A DNA stretch of 64,000 bases from HGM04593 sp045647745 (GTDB lineage Bacteria; Bacteroidota; Bacteroidia; Bacteroidales; Bacteroidaceae), in the NCBI GenBank assembly GCA_045647745.1, contig JAZRMQ010000047.1, forward strand, positions 11,905 through 75,904, given 5' to 3'. How positions within the stretch are numbered: the stretch's first letter is position 1; each line of letters begins with the position of its first letter. The translations under genes were made by a program, and so were the position numbers. A model generated the notes under the pieces. It saw nothing but the letters and a program-made list of their open reading frames with translations. It ran no database searches and was not told the DNA's origin. Shown one piece after another: positions 25,111 through 33,162 of this stretch.

Positions 25111-25872
25111 ATGAGCGAAAAACCGTTAATATTGGTTTCTAATGATGATGGCTATTTTGCCAAAGGTATCAACTGCCTTGCGAGGGTGCTTATGGAGTTT
25201 GGTGACGTTGTGGTTGTTGCGCCGCATACCGGTCGTTCGGGAAAGGGTTGCGCTATCACAAGTGAGGTACCTTTGAAGGTTGAACTTGTTGCCTCGGAAC
25301 CGGGCTTGAAAATATATTCTTGCACCGGAACGCCTTGCGATTGTGTAAAGGTGGCTTGTCACAGCATTCTTGAGCGTCGCCCCGACCTTGTTGTCGGTGG
25401 CATCAATCACGGCGATAATTCGGCTGTCAATGCACACTATTCGGGCACGATGGGTATTGTGCTCGAGGGGTGTATGAAAGGGATACCATCGGTGGCTTTT
25501 TCGCTCTGTTCCCACGCTCCCGACGCTGATTTTTCTCCCACGTACGATGTCGTTCGCAGGGTTGTTGCTGCTGTGCTCGAACGTGGGTTGCCAGTGGGCA
25601 GTTGCTTGAATGTTAATTTCCCTAATTCATCATCTTATGCCGGCGTAAAGGTTTGTCGTCAGGCGATGGGGCGTTGGATAAATGAGTGGGAGTCGCACAA
25701 TCATCCGCGTGGCGGCGAGTGGTGGTGGTTGACAGGAGAGTTTGTCATTGAGGATAATGATCCGTCGGCCGATCGTGTGGCTCTTGACAATAATTATGTC
25801 TCAATCACTCCAACAACAATAGATATGACAGATTATCGTCTGCTCGACGAGATGAAAAAGTGGAATCTTTGA
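25111..25872 (+). CDS. surE: 5'/3'-nucleotidase SurE
   Basis: A protein of 253 residues. The metal-binding N-terminus LVSNDDGYFAKGI carries the SurE Asp pair. APHTGRSGKGCAIT and the central GGINHGDNSAVNAHYSGTMG (metal Asn and GTVGAA-like loop) complete the active site. It removes phosphate from nucleoside monophosphates in the cytoplasm. Length is usual for the family. It begins the surE-lpxB operon, 15 bases before lpxB. Confidence 0.95.
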   Translation: MSEKPLILVSNDDGYFAKGINCLARVLMEFGDVVVVAPHTGRSGKGCAITSEVPLKVELVASEPGLKIYSCTGTPCDCVKVACHSILERRPDLVVGGINHGDNSAVNAHYSGTMGIVLEGCMKGIPSVAFSLCSHAPDADFSPTYDVVRRVVAAVLERGLPVGSCLNVNFPNSSSYAGVKVCRQAMGRWINEWESHNHPRGGEWWWLTGEFVIEDNDPSADRVALDNNYVSITPTTIDMTDYRLLDEMKKWNL

Positions 25873-25887
25873 CAAGAATCAGGGTTT

Positions 25888-27030
25888 ATGAAATATTATC
25901 TCATAGTTGGCGAGGCTTCGGGTGATTTGCACGCCTCGAATTTGATGAAATCTATAAAGGCTTTAGACAAGAGTGCCGAGTTTCGTTTCTTTGGTGGCGA
26001 TTTGATGTCGGCTGTAGGTGGCACCCGTGTTAAGCACTATCGTGAACTTGCATATATGGGCTTTATTCCTGTCCTGCTGCATTTGAGAACGATATTTGCC
26101 AATATGAGAATTTGTAAAAAAGATGTCGAGGAGTGGGCTCCCGACGCTCTGATACTTGTCGATTATCCCGGTTTTAACCTCTCTATTGCCGAGTATATTC
26201 ACAAAAACACCAAAATCCCTGTATATTACTATATCTCACCTAAAATTTGGGCGTGGAAAGAGTATCGCATAAAGAATATCAAGCGCGACGTTGATGAACT
26301 CTTTTCTATTTTGCCTTTTGAGATTGATTTCTTTGAGAAGAAACATAATTACAAAATAAATTATGTGGGCAATCCTTGTGTCGATGCGGTCGATGATTTT
26401 AAGCGTAACAGGGCTCTGTCGCGTGCGACTTTTATTGAGCAGAATAATTTGACGGATAAGCCTATTGTGGCGTTGCTTGCCGGCAGCCGCAAACAAGAGA
26501 TTAAGGCCAATTTGCCACTTATGATTGAGGCGGTGAAACAATTCCCCGGTTACCAGCCTGTCGTGGCCGGAGCTCCGGGCATTGACAAGGATTTTTATGC
26601 TCCCTTTCTCACTGCTGATGTAAAAATTGTCTTTGGGCAGACTTACGATATTCTCAATAATTCTCACGCGGCATTGGTTACATCGGGAACAGCAACTCTT
26701 GAAACGGCGTTGTTTAATGTGCCTCAGGTGGTGTGTTACGCAACACCTATGGCTCGCCTCTATTCGTGGCTGAAAAAACGTTTCTTAAAGGTGAAATTTG
26801 TTTCGCTTGTTAATCTTGTGGCCGACAAGGAGGTTGTGCGTGAGCTTATTGCCGCAGATATGACGCTGCAGAATATTAAAGATGAGCTTGGCCGACTATT
26901 GCCCTGTGATAGCAAAGAAAGAACGGCTATGCTCAATGAGTATAGCCGTATGATGGAGATTCTTGGCAAGCCGGGTGCATCGGGGCGTGCCGCTGAAAAG
27001 ATTGTCTCTCTGCTGTCAGAAAAAGGTTAA
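25888..27030 (+). CDS. lpxB: Lipid-A-disaccharide synthase
   Basis: A protein of 380 residues, GT19 family. The N-terminus MKYYLIVGEASGDLHASNLM is the LpxB signature. Further hallmarks are YYISPKIWAWKEYRI, FEIDFFEKKH, YVGNPCVDAV, LLAGSRKQEI and SGTATLETALF. It joins UDP-2,3-diacylglucosamine and lipid X to form the lipid A disaccharide at the cytosolic face of the inner membrane. Its last 4 bases overlap the end of cdsA on the opposite strand, so no separate terminator fits between them. Confidence 0.96.
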   Translation: MKYYLIVGEASGDLHASNLMKSIKALDKSAEFRFFGGDLMSAVGGTRVKHYRELAYMGFIPVLLHLRTIFANMRICKKDVEEWAPDALILVDYPGFNLSIAEYIHKNTKIPVYYYISPKIWAWKEYRIKNIKRDVDELFSILPFEIDFFEKKHNYKINYVGNPCVDAVDDFKRNRALSRATFIEQNNLTDKPIVALLAGSRKQEIKANLPLMIEAVKQFPGYQPVVAGAPGIDKDFYAPFLTADVKIVFGQTYDILNNSHAALVTSGTATLETALFNVPQVVCYATPMARLYSWLKKRFLKVKFVSLVNLVADKEVVRELIAADMTLQNIKDELGRLLPCDSKERTAMLNEYSRMMEILGKPGASGRAAEKIVSLLSEKG

Positions 27031-27863
27031 AGAATACCTATAAAAGCCAAATAGACAATTACGCAGGGTATTGCAAAAAGGGTGCTGTCGAAACGGTCTA
27101 GCAGGCCTCCGTGTCCGGGAAGGAAATTACCCGAATCCTTAATCTGCATTTCACGCTTCATACTCGATTCTATGAGGTCGCCTAATGTGCCCGAAACAAC
27201 AACTACCACAGCCATACCAATCCACTGCCAAATATTCATTATATCAAAGAATTGCGCCATCACGGCTCCTGCTCCAATGGCAACAGCAACGCCGCCAAAA
27301 AGTCCTTCCCAAGTCTTTTTGGGCGATATGCGCTCGAACATCTTGTGACGTCCAATGAGGCAACCAATGCAGTATGCTCCGCTGTCGTTGCACCATATAA
27401 AAATGAATATTGACAGTGGGAACAACCAGTAGTAGGTCTCTCCCTCGGGTGCTCCGGCCGTGGATAGTATCTGTAGCAAAGAGAATGGCAGTGCTACATA
27501 AATTTGCGTCAGCATAAAATAGGCAAGATTTTCAATGTTGTTGCCCTTCTTAGAGAATGAAATACCAACAATTGTGCATAGGATTGCTATCATATATGGA
27601 GCAAAGACCAATAGTGCCGGCAGTTTCCCATTGTGGGCTGTAAGCGCGAATGCTACATATAGCAGAACACTGCACATAAATGCTACAAAGGGGTTGAATG
27701 ACGCGTTCTTGTGTTGTCGCAATAATGTTGAGAATTCATTTACAGCCAAGGCCATAAAGACAAGAAATAGTGGCCTGAATGTGTTGAATCCACAAAGTAT
27801 TGAGCCAATAAGGATACCTGCAAACAACGCTCCGCTAAGTGTGCGCACAATAAATTTTTTCAT
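27027..27863 (-). CDS. cdsA: Phosphatidate cytidylyltransferase
   Basis: A protein of 278 residues with about seven to eight membrane segments. The C-terminal signature is intact: RISPKKTWEGLFGG, GDLIESSMKREMQIKDSGNF and the Asp-rich HGGLLDRFDS. It forms CDP-diacylglycerol from phosphatidate and CTP, the precursor for all phospholipids. It is the last gene of rsfS-ftsH-cdsA, 49 bases after ftsH, and meets lpxB tail to tail. Confidence 0.95.
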   Translation of the reverse strand: MKKFIVRTLSGALFAGILIGSILCGFNTFRPLFLVFMALAVNEFSTLLRQHKNASFNPFVAFMCSVLLYVAFALTAHNGKLPALLVFAPYMIAILCTIVGISFSKKGNNIENLAYFMLTQIYVALPFSLLQILSTAGAPEGETYYWLFPLSIFIFIWCNDSGAYCIGCLIGRHKMFERISPKKTWEGLFGGVAVAIGAGAVMAQFFDIMNIWQWIGMAVVVVVSGTLGDLIESSMKREMQIKDSGNFLPGHGGLLDRFDSTLFAIPCVIVYLAFIGIL

Positions 27864-27912
27864 ATTGCCTTATTTTATGGTTGTGTTATATGTTTACTGA
27901 AAACAGTTTTTT

Positions 27913-29880
27913 TTATTCCTCAACAATAGTATCTTGCTCTTCCTCTGCAATAACCTCAAACTCTTTGTTCTTCTCCTTGTTATTTGCATCAAAAATCTCT
28001 TCGCTACGTGAGGCCCAAGGGCGTTTGCCAAAAATCTTCTCTACATCCTCGGCGAAAATCACCTCTCTCTCTATGAGTATTTTAGCAAGCTCTGCGTGTC
28101 CCTCTTTGTGTTCGCGCAATAGCTCTTTAGCTCTCTCATACTGCTCTTTAATCATTTTGTGAACCTCGGAGTCTATTGTCTCGGCTGTTTTTTCGCTATA
28201 AGGGCGAGTGAAAGAGTATTCCTGATTGTTATAATAGCACAGGTTCGAGAGATTGTCGCTCATTCCTGCGTATGCAACCATTGCGTATGCCTGCTTTGTC
28301 ACACGTTCAAGGTCGTTCATCGCTCCGGTAGAAATGTGCCCAATAAAACACTCTTCGGCAGCGCGACCACCAAGGGTTGAGCACATCTCGTCGAGCATCT
28401 GCTCTTTTGTGGTTATTTGACGCTCCTCGGGCATATACCACGCTGCTCCGAGCGCTCTTCCGCGCGGAACGATTGTTACTTTAATAAGTGGGTTGGCGTG
28501 CTCAAGGAACCACGATATTGTTGCGTGGCCGGCTTCGTGTATTGCGATAGCCTCTTTCTCCTTTTGTGTCATCACCTTGGTCTTTTTCTCGAGTCCGCCG
28601 ATTATGCGGTCGATGGCGTCAAGAAAATCTTGTTTGTCGACGGCCTTCTTCTTGTTGCGTGCAGCTATAAGTGCAGCCTCGTTGCAGACATTGGCAATAT
28701 CAGCACCCGAGAAGCCCGGTGTCTGTCGTGCCAATGTGTCAACCTCTATCGATGGGTCGAGCTTCAGCGGACGCAGATGCACTCCAAATACCTCTTTGCG
28801 CTCGTTGAGGTCGGGCAGGTCTACGTGAATTTGTCTGTCGAAACGACCGGCGCGCAACAAAGCCTTGTCAAGAATATCGGCGCGGTTGGTTGCTGCAATG
28901 ACAATAATTCCGCTGTTTGTGCCGAATCCGTCCATCTCGGTCAATAGCTGGTTGAGCGTGTTCTCACGCTCGTCGTTTCCGCCCATTGACGGGTTTTTTC
29001 CGCGTGCGCGTCCAACAGCATCTATCTCATCTATAAATATTATACAAGGGGACTTCTCTTTGGCCTGACGGAAGAGGTCGCGCACGCGCGATGCTCCCAC
29101 ACCAACAAACATCTCAACAAAATCGGAACCCGACATTGAGAAGAATGGTACATTAGCCTCTCCTGCAACAGCCTTGGCCAGCAGGGTTTTACCGGTTCCC
29201 GGAGGGCCAATGAGTAGCGCTCCTTTGGGGATTTTACCTCCAAGCTCGGTGTACATTTGTGGGTTCTTCAAAAAGTCTACAATTTCTTGAACCTCCTGCT
29301 TTGCGCCCTCTTGTCCTGCTACATCTTTGAATGTGATGCGTGTGGCGCTGTTCTCTTTGTCGAACAGCTTGGCTTGTGACTTCCCGACGTTGAACACACC
29401 GCCTTGTCCGCCACCGCCACCGCTCATACGGCGCATCAAGAATATCCAAACAAATATCAGGGCGATGAAAGGAACGATGTTCCAGAATAGGTCACCCCAG
29501 AAATTCTTTTGCTCCTGATAGGTCACTACTCCTTTGAATTTACCCTCTTCGCTCTCTCTTTGTTGGCGTATAAAATTGTCGAAATTATCAATAGAACCGA
29601 TAGTCGTCTCCACTCTCAAGCGCGAGCCGTTGGGCAACGGCTTGTCGGTAACCTTGGTGACAGAGTCTTGGAGTATATATGCCTCGAGTAGTCTGTTGTT
29701 GATAACAGAAATCTCCTCTACGTATCCGTTTTTGATATAATCCTCAACCTCGGTGTATGACTTTCTGAGCTGTTGGTTGGTGTTGCCATCGTCAAAAAGG
29801 TAGATGAACAAAAGTACACCGCCAATTATCGTATACAACCAAGTGAATGATATTTTAGGTATTTTACTGTTTTTTTTCAT
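27913..29880 (-). CDS. ftsH: ATP-dependent zinc metalloprotease FtsH
   Basis: A protein of 655 residues. Two membrane segments (WLYTIIGGVLLFIYLF and WNIVPFIALIFVWIFL) flank a periplasmic domain. The AAA domain has Walker A GPPGTGKT, Walker B CIIFIDEIDAVG, the pore motif MFVGVGAS and the second region of homology AATNRADILDKALLRAGRFD. The protease domain has the zinc site HEAGH. The C-terminal 50 residues are acidic and charged. It degrades unneeded or damaged membrane proteins. Spacing of 6 bases from rsfS indicates co-transcription. Confidence 0.97.
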   Translation of the reverse strand: MKKNSKIPKISFTWLYTIIGGVLLFIYLFDDGNTNQQLRKSYTEVEDYIKNGYVEEISVINNRLLEAYILQDSVTKVTDKPLPNGSRLRVETTIGSIDNFDNFIRQQRESEEGKFKGVVTYQEQKNFWGDLFWNIVPFIALIFVWIFLMRRMSGGGGGQGGVFNVGKSQAKLFDKENSATRITFKDVAGQEGAKQEVQEIVDFLKNPQMYTELGGKIPKGALLIGPPGTGKTLLAKAVAGEANVPFFSMSGSDFVEMFVGVGASRVRDLFRQAKEKSPCIIFIDEIDAVGRARGKNPSMGGNDERENTLNQLLTEMDGFGTNSGIIVIAATNRADILDKALLRAGRFDRQIHVDLPDLNERKEVFGVHLRPLKLDPSIEVDTLARQTPGFSGADIANVCNEAALIAARNKKKAVDKQDFLDAIDRIIGGLEKKTKVMTQKEKEAIAIHEAGHATISWFLEHANPLIKVTIVPRGRALGAAWYMPEERQITTKEQMLDEMCSTLGGRAAEECFIGHISTGAMNDLERVTKQAYAMVAYAGMSDNLSNLCYYNNQEYSFTRPYSEKTAETIDSEVHKMIKEQYERAKELLREHKEGHAELAKILIEREVIFAEDVEKIFGKRPWASRSEEIFDANNKEKNKEFEVIAEEEQDTIVEE

Positions 29881-29886
29881 TGTATG

Positions 29887-30258
29887 TTAGTCAATATCCG
29901 GTATAGTTGTTAATGTGGCATCGGCCCAAAGGTGCTCGATATCATAGAACTTACGCACATCGGGCAGGAATATGTGTACCAGAATATCACCATAATCCAT
30001 TGCTACCCACTGCGAGTTGCGGAGTCCGTCAACGAAATAGGGCTTTTTCTTGCAGTTGATGCGTACGGTATCCTCAATGGAGTCTGTTATTGCGCTCACT
30101 TGGTTGGGTGAATTGCCTTGGCAAATCACAAAGTAGTCGCAAACGCTGTTCCCGAGCTTAACCATATCTACAACAACAATTTCTTTTCCCTTTTTGTCCT
30201 GTATTCCTTCTATTATTTGCTTGATGACATCTTGTGCCTCAATTGTCTCTGTCTGCAT
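29887..30258 (-). CDS. rsfS: Ribosomal silencing factor RsfS
   Basis: A protein of 123 residues, typical for the RsfS/DUF143 family. Diagnostic stretches are KGKEIVVVDMVKLGNSVCDY, FVICQGNSPNQVSAITDSIE and the WVAMDYGDILVHIFLP strand. It binds ribosomal protein uL14 and blocks joining of the 30S and 50S subunits under starvation. It is the first gene of the rsfS-ftsH-cdsA operon. Confidence 0.95.
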   Translation of the reverse strand: MQTETIEAQDVIKQIIEGIQDKKGKEIVVVDMVKLGNSVCDYFVICQGNSPNQVSAITDSIEDTVRINCKKKPYFVDGLRNSQWVAMDYGDILVHIFLPDVRKFYDIEHLWADATLTTIPDID

Positions 30259-30286
30259 ATTGTTTTATTTAGTTTGATGATTAGTG

Positions 30287-30294
30287 CAAAGATA
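30287..30294 (-). promoter_or_regulatory. -7 box of the rsfS-ftsH-cdsA operon
   Basis: TATCTTTG on the minus strand, exact TAnnTTTG, about 30 bases before the rsfS ATG. The -33 region is weak. Confidence 0.5.
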
Positions 30295-30420
30295 TTCCTT
30301 ATTTTGTCTATTTTAAAATAAAAACAGGTGCTTTTTAGTACTAAACACCGAAAAAAGAAAGTTTTTTTGTTTTTTTTAGCAAAAAAAAGGCGAAAACATT
30401 TTTTTTATAGAAAAAAGTTG

Positions 30421-30428
30421 TACCTTTG
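30421..30428 (+). promoter_or_regulatory. -7 box of the tRNA-Gln gene
   Basis: TACCTTTG, exact TAnnTTTG, 17 bases upstream of the mature tRNA 5' end, in a strongly AT-rich stretch. The T-run at about 30399-30406 may act as the -33 element. Confidence 0.55.
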
Positions 30429-30444
30429 CATCGCGTTTGAGCAT

Positions 30445-30515
30445 TGGGCTATGGTGTAATGGTAACACTGCAGATTCTGGTCCTGCCTTTCCTGGTTCGA
30501 GTCCGGGTAGCCCAA
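30445..30515 (+). tRNA. tRNA-Gln (anticodon CTG)
   Basis: A full cloverleaf can be drawn. The 7-bp acceptor is TGGGCTA with TAGCCCA. The D arm is GTGT/ACAC, the anticodon loop TTCTGGT has CTG at 30477-30479, and the T arm CCTGG-TTCGAGT-CCGGG includes one wobble. The anticodon stem has an A-C mismatch at its loop-closing pair. CCA is not encoded. It is flanked by its own -7 box and terminator, so it is a single-gene unit. Confidence 0.93.
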
Positions 30516-30516
30516 C

Positions 30517-30548
30517 AGAGAGATTTCCGATTGGAAATCTCTTTTTTT
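30517..30548 (+). terminator. Terminator of tRNA-Gln
   Basis: A perfect 10-bp stem (30519-30528 with 30533-30542) with a GATT loop and a following T-run, directly after the tRNA. Confidence 0.85.
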
Positions 30549-30676
30549 ATTGCCTGATTTTAGCTTGATAGATGGATTTGCAGGTGAGCCGCAAGTGTAA
30601 CTCAACTTTTTGCGTTGGACTCAAAAGTTGCCGGTGAACGATAAAAATTCTATAATAATCTGATTGCGAAAATGCG

Positions 30677-30718
30677 AACAGACAATCCCGCAGTGATGCC
30701 ACTGCGGGATTGTCTGTT
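30677..30718. terminator. Strong hairpin after the Cys-repeat thioredoxin gene
   Basis: A perfect 18-bp stem (30677-30694 with 30701-30718) and a 6-base loop, 17 bases beyond the stop of the minus-strand gene. The T-tract on that strand is poor, so it may terminate or protect the 3' end. Confidence 0.6.
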
Positions 30719-30734
30719 TAATCAATTTAAGGTA

Positions 30735-31370
30735 TTACTTAAAACACTTTTCAGTGATGACCTGTACTAACTCTTCTTTGTTCATAGCACCTGTTTTAAC
30801 AGAGTATCGACCTTCCATTGGGATAAAAAGCAGGGTCGGGATAACTTGAATGTTGAATGCGTCGGCTATAGCAGGGTCGTTGTCTACATTAATCTTGTAG
30901 ATGTAGAGCTGGCCGGCATACTCCTTTGCTACCTCTTCAAGAGTTGGAGCAATGGCTTTGCAGGGGCCGCACCAGTCAGCATAAAAATCAATGACTGCAG
31001 GCTTGTCGCCAAGATATTTCCACTCCTTGCTTAGGTCGGCAACCAATTTGGCAAAGTCCTCTGTGTTAAGCTGAATGGGGGCAGCAGCCTGTTTCTCGCA
31101 CTGCTGCTTTTCGCAAGGTTTCTCACACTGCTGCTTTTCGCAAGGTTTTTCGCATTGCTGCTTTTCGCAAGGTTTCTCGCACTGCTGTTTGTCGCAAGGT
31201 TTTTCGCACTGCTGCTTGTCGCAAGGCTTTTCGCATTTTTTATCGCATTGTTCTTTTTTGCACTCGCTCTTGCACTCGCCGCATTTGTTCTCCTGTGCCT
31301 TGTTGTTGCCGCACGCAACCAATAGTGCTGCGCACGCAAAAATAACGAATAAACGTTTCATAATTTTCAT
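30735..31370 (-). CDS. Thioredoxin-fold lipoprotein with Cys-rich tandem-repeat linker
   Basis: A protein of 211 residues. The lipobox LLVAC (Cys20) predicts membrane anchoring on the periplasmic or outer side. Residues 30-93 are a low-complexity region in which 15 Cys alternate at C-x3-C and C-x4-C spacing. The core is a 9-residue unit CEK/DK-type (CEKPCEKQQ) repeated five times plus a partial copy. Residues about 99-211 form a thioredoxin domain with the active site WCGPC (residues 133-137), the cis-Pro loop VIPTLLF and a normal C-terminus. Such domains reduce or shuffle disulphides. The Cys-rich linker may bind metal or act as a redox relay; that is inference. Single-gene unit with promoter 31429-31461. 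Confidence 0.88.
   Translation of the reverse strand: MKIMKRLFVIFACAALLVACGNNKAQENKCGECKSECKKEQCDKKCEKPCDKQQCEKPCDKQQCEKPCEKQQCEKPCEKQQCEKPCEKQQCEKQAAAPIQLNTEDFAKLVADLSKEWKYLGDKPAVIDFYADWCGPCKAIAPTLEEVAKEYAGQLYIYKINVDNDPAIADAFNIQVIPTLLFIPMEGRYSVKTGAMNKEELVQVITEKCFK
31092..31235 (-). repeat. 27-bp tandem repeat coding for a Cys-rich linker
   Basis: Five copies plus a partial copy of a 27-bp in-frame unit (9 codons each) inside the thioredoxin lipoprotein gene. Copies differ mainly by Asp/Glu third-base changes and by TTT/TTC-type synonymous sites. This suggests recent expansion; copy number may vary between strains. Confidence 0.85.
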
Positions 31371-31428
31371 AGTTTAAAATTCGTAATATCTGTTTTTGTG
31401 CAACTGCATATTGTTTTGCAGTCCATCG

Positions 31429-31461
31429 CAAATGTATCAAATATTTTCTATTTTTATCAAA
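31429..31461 (-). promoter_or_regulatory. Bacteroidota-type promoter of the Cys-repeat thioredoxin gene
   Basis: On the minus strand, TTTG (31458-31461), 21 bases, TACATTTG (31429-31436). Predicted leader of about 55 bases. Confidence 0.75.
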
Positions 31462-31589
31462 CTCGGCTGTTAATATTTTATAATTTATCTTTTTAACGTT
31501 GTAACACAGGCTTTTATGATTTTAGAGTGATTGCTGCAAGTGTGAGCTGATATTTTAACACACGTTTCTTACTATATTAAATTATTTTA

Positions 31590-31621
31590 TTTGCAAATAA
31601 TATGGGATATGAGTATTTTTG
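31590..31621 (+). promoter_or_regulatory. Bacteroidota-type promoter of the TlpA-like gene
   Basis: TTTG (31590-31593), 20 bases, TATTTTTG (31614-31621). The predicted start (about 31627) lies downstream of the longest in-frame start at 31602, which places the true start at 31671 or 31674. Confidence 0.75.
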
Positions 31622-31670
31622 CACAGACAAAATGGCGAGGTCCTTCCCTGTGTTAAAATTAAACTCTAAT

Positions 31671-33020
31671 ATGATGAAAACAAAGCTGTTACTTTTTTTG
31701 TCGTTTGTGTTTGTGGTAATGTCGCTGTCGGCTAAAAACGTTCGTTTCGAGGTGCTGTTTAACTCAATAGCTCCGGCAGAGGTGTCTAAAGTCTATATTC
31801 AACCATTGAGTAATTCCGATGAGCCTCAAACAGTGCCCTTGCGCCTGAAAGGTGGGGCTTATACGGCAAAAGTGCCAGTGTCTGAGTTGGGCTTTTACGA
31901 GGTTGTGATGGTGATAAACGGTGGGCAGTGGCTGACAACCATCTATTCGCCAAAATCAAAAGAAATAAAGTTGAATATTGAATTCGACGGAATATCGCTC
32001 AGCGAGAAATCGTCGCTTAATAATAGAGCAATGTCGGAACTCGATTCAATAGTGTTTGCCAATAATCGTAAATTGTGGCAGGTTAAAGAGATGCCGGATA
32101 TTGCTTTGCGAACTCTATTCGAGGGCTATATGTCGGCTGCAGATTCAATCATAGCAGTGTTAAACCCTTCGTCTGACGTGGCAAAATATATGCGAGCGTC
32201 GGCCTATACTAATGCAAAGAATTTTTATAATTCTATCCCAAGAGCGCAAAAACGTAAACTGAAGGATTTGTTGTTTACCGAGGCTGATGTGCTACCTTCT
32301 TCGGCCGATGTTCTTGATAATGAGTGTGCGGCTCTAATTCCATCGGCAATGCAGTTGATTTATGCAGCGGTGTCGTCTGATGCCAAGCTTGACGTAAGAG
32401 GAATGATGACTCTTCTTTACAACGAGTATGAGTGTGGGGCTGTCAGGGGTAAGGTTGCCGATTTCCTTTTAAATCGTTTCCTTGTGCGCCATAATTATGC
32501 AATGGATTTTGATGGAGGCTTTGAATATTTGACCGCAATTGTAAAGGATTTTGAATTGTCGGAGCACTTCCTTGGTGAGTATTTGACACGTAAATCGGCT
32601 TTAGTTGGCGCGGATTTTCCCGGGGAGGTGGTTCTTGTAACTCCTAATGGTGAAATTGTCGATTTTTCTACTTTCAAAGGGAAATATGTATATGTGGACC
32701 TTTGGGCATCGTGGTGTGGCCCTTGTTGCAGGGAGGTGCCTCATTTGCAAGCACTTGAAAAAGAGTTGGAGGGCAGTGAGGTGGTGTGCGTGTCAATCTC
32801 TACCGATACCGATGAAAGTGCTTGGAAGGCAAGGCTCGAGGAACTTAATATGCACGGCAATCAACTCTTCGACCGCGACAATAAATTGAGTAAATCGTTG
32901 AATGTTGGCGGTATACCATTCTTTGTTATATATGACAAAGAGGGTAAATTACACACTTATGGAGCTCAACGCCCAAGCAGTGGCGACTCTTTGAAGCAGT
33001 TTTTGCTGAACTTAAAGTAA
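31671..33020 (+). CDS. TlpA-like thioredoxin-fold protein with N-terminal DUF4369-like domain
   Basis: A protein of 449 residues from the ATG at 31671. A signal peptide (LLLFLSFVFVVMSLSA) is followed by a beta-rich N-terminal domain of about 110 residues with the layout of the DUF4369 type, then a helical middle (about residues 120-310). The C-terminal TlpA/AhpC-like domain has VDLWASWCGPCCREVPH (CxxC active site with an extra Cys directly after it) and GGIPFFVIYDKEG (cis-Pro loop). It probably reduces disulphides or maintains redox state in the periplasm. TlpA-like proteins of this build often accompany SusC/SusD-PKD loci such as the one at 35.3-42.2 kb, but a 140-base gap and a new promoter separate it from the next gene. 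Confidence 0.85.
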   Translation: MMKTKLLLFLSFVFVVMSLSAKNVRFEVLFNSIAPAEVSKVYIQPLSNSDEPQTVPLRLKGGAYTAKVPVSELGFYEVVMVINGGQWLTTIYSPKSKEIKLNIEFDGISLSEKSSLNNRAMSELDSIVFANNRKLWQVKEMPDIALRTLFEGYMSAADSIIAVLNPSSDVAKYMRASAYTNAKNFYNSIPRAQKRKLKDLLFTEADVLPSSADVLDNECAALIPSAMQLIYAAVSSDAKLDVRGMMTLLYNEYECGAVRGKVADFLLNRFLVRHNYAMDFDGGFEYLTAIVKDFELSEHFLGEYLTRKSALVGADFPGEVVLVTPNGEIVDFSTFKGKYVYVDLWASWCGPCCREVPHLQALEKELEGSEVVCVSISTDTDESAWKARLEELNMHGNQLFDRDNKLSKSLNVGGIPFFVIYDKEGKLHTYGAQRPSSGDSLKQFLLNLK

Positions 33021-33090
33021 TTTATGCTGTAAAAACGATATTTTGCAAACATTAATATATATAAGGTTTTATGGTTTGTGGATAAATTAT

Positions 33091-33098
33091 TACCTTTG
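33091..33098 (+). promoter_or_regulatory. -7 box of the repeat-protein gene
   Basis: TACCTTTG, exact TAnnTTTG. The -33 position holds TTTT rather than TTTG. Predicted leader of about 60 bases. Confidence 0.5.
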
Positions 33099-33162
33099 TC
33101 GCCTCTAAGTGAAAAGCATATATTTGTATATAATTTTTATTAAATAACTTAATTTTTAGCTT

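Noticed and set aside
31092..31235. Possible CRISPR array because of regular 27-bp periodicity
   Set aside because: The units are contiguous with no unique spacers and encode a protein repeat in frame.
31075..31377. Plus-strand open frame with repeated His-Cys-Cys-Phe units
   Set aside because: It is the antisense reading of the tandem repeat in the thioredoxin lipoprotein gene; the repeat keeps all frames open. No promoter supports it.
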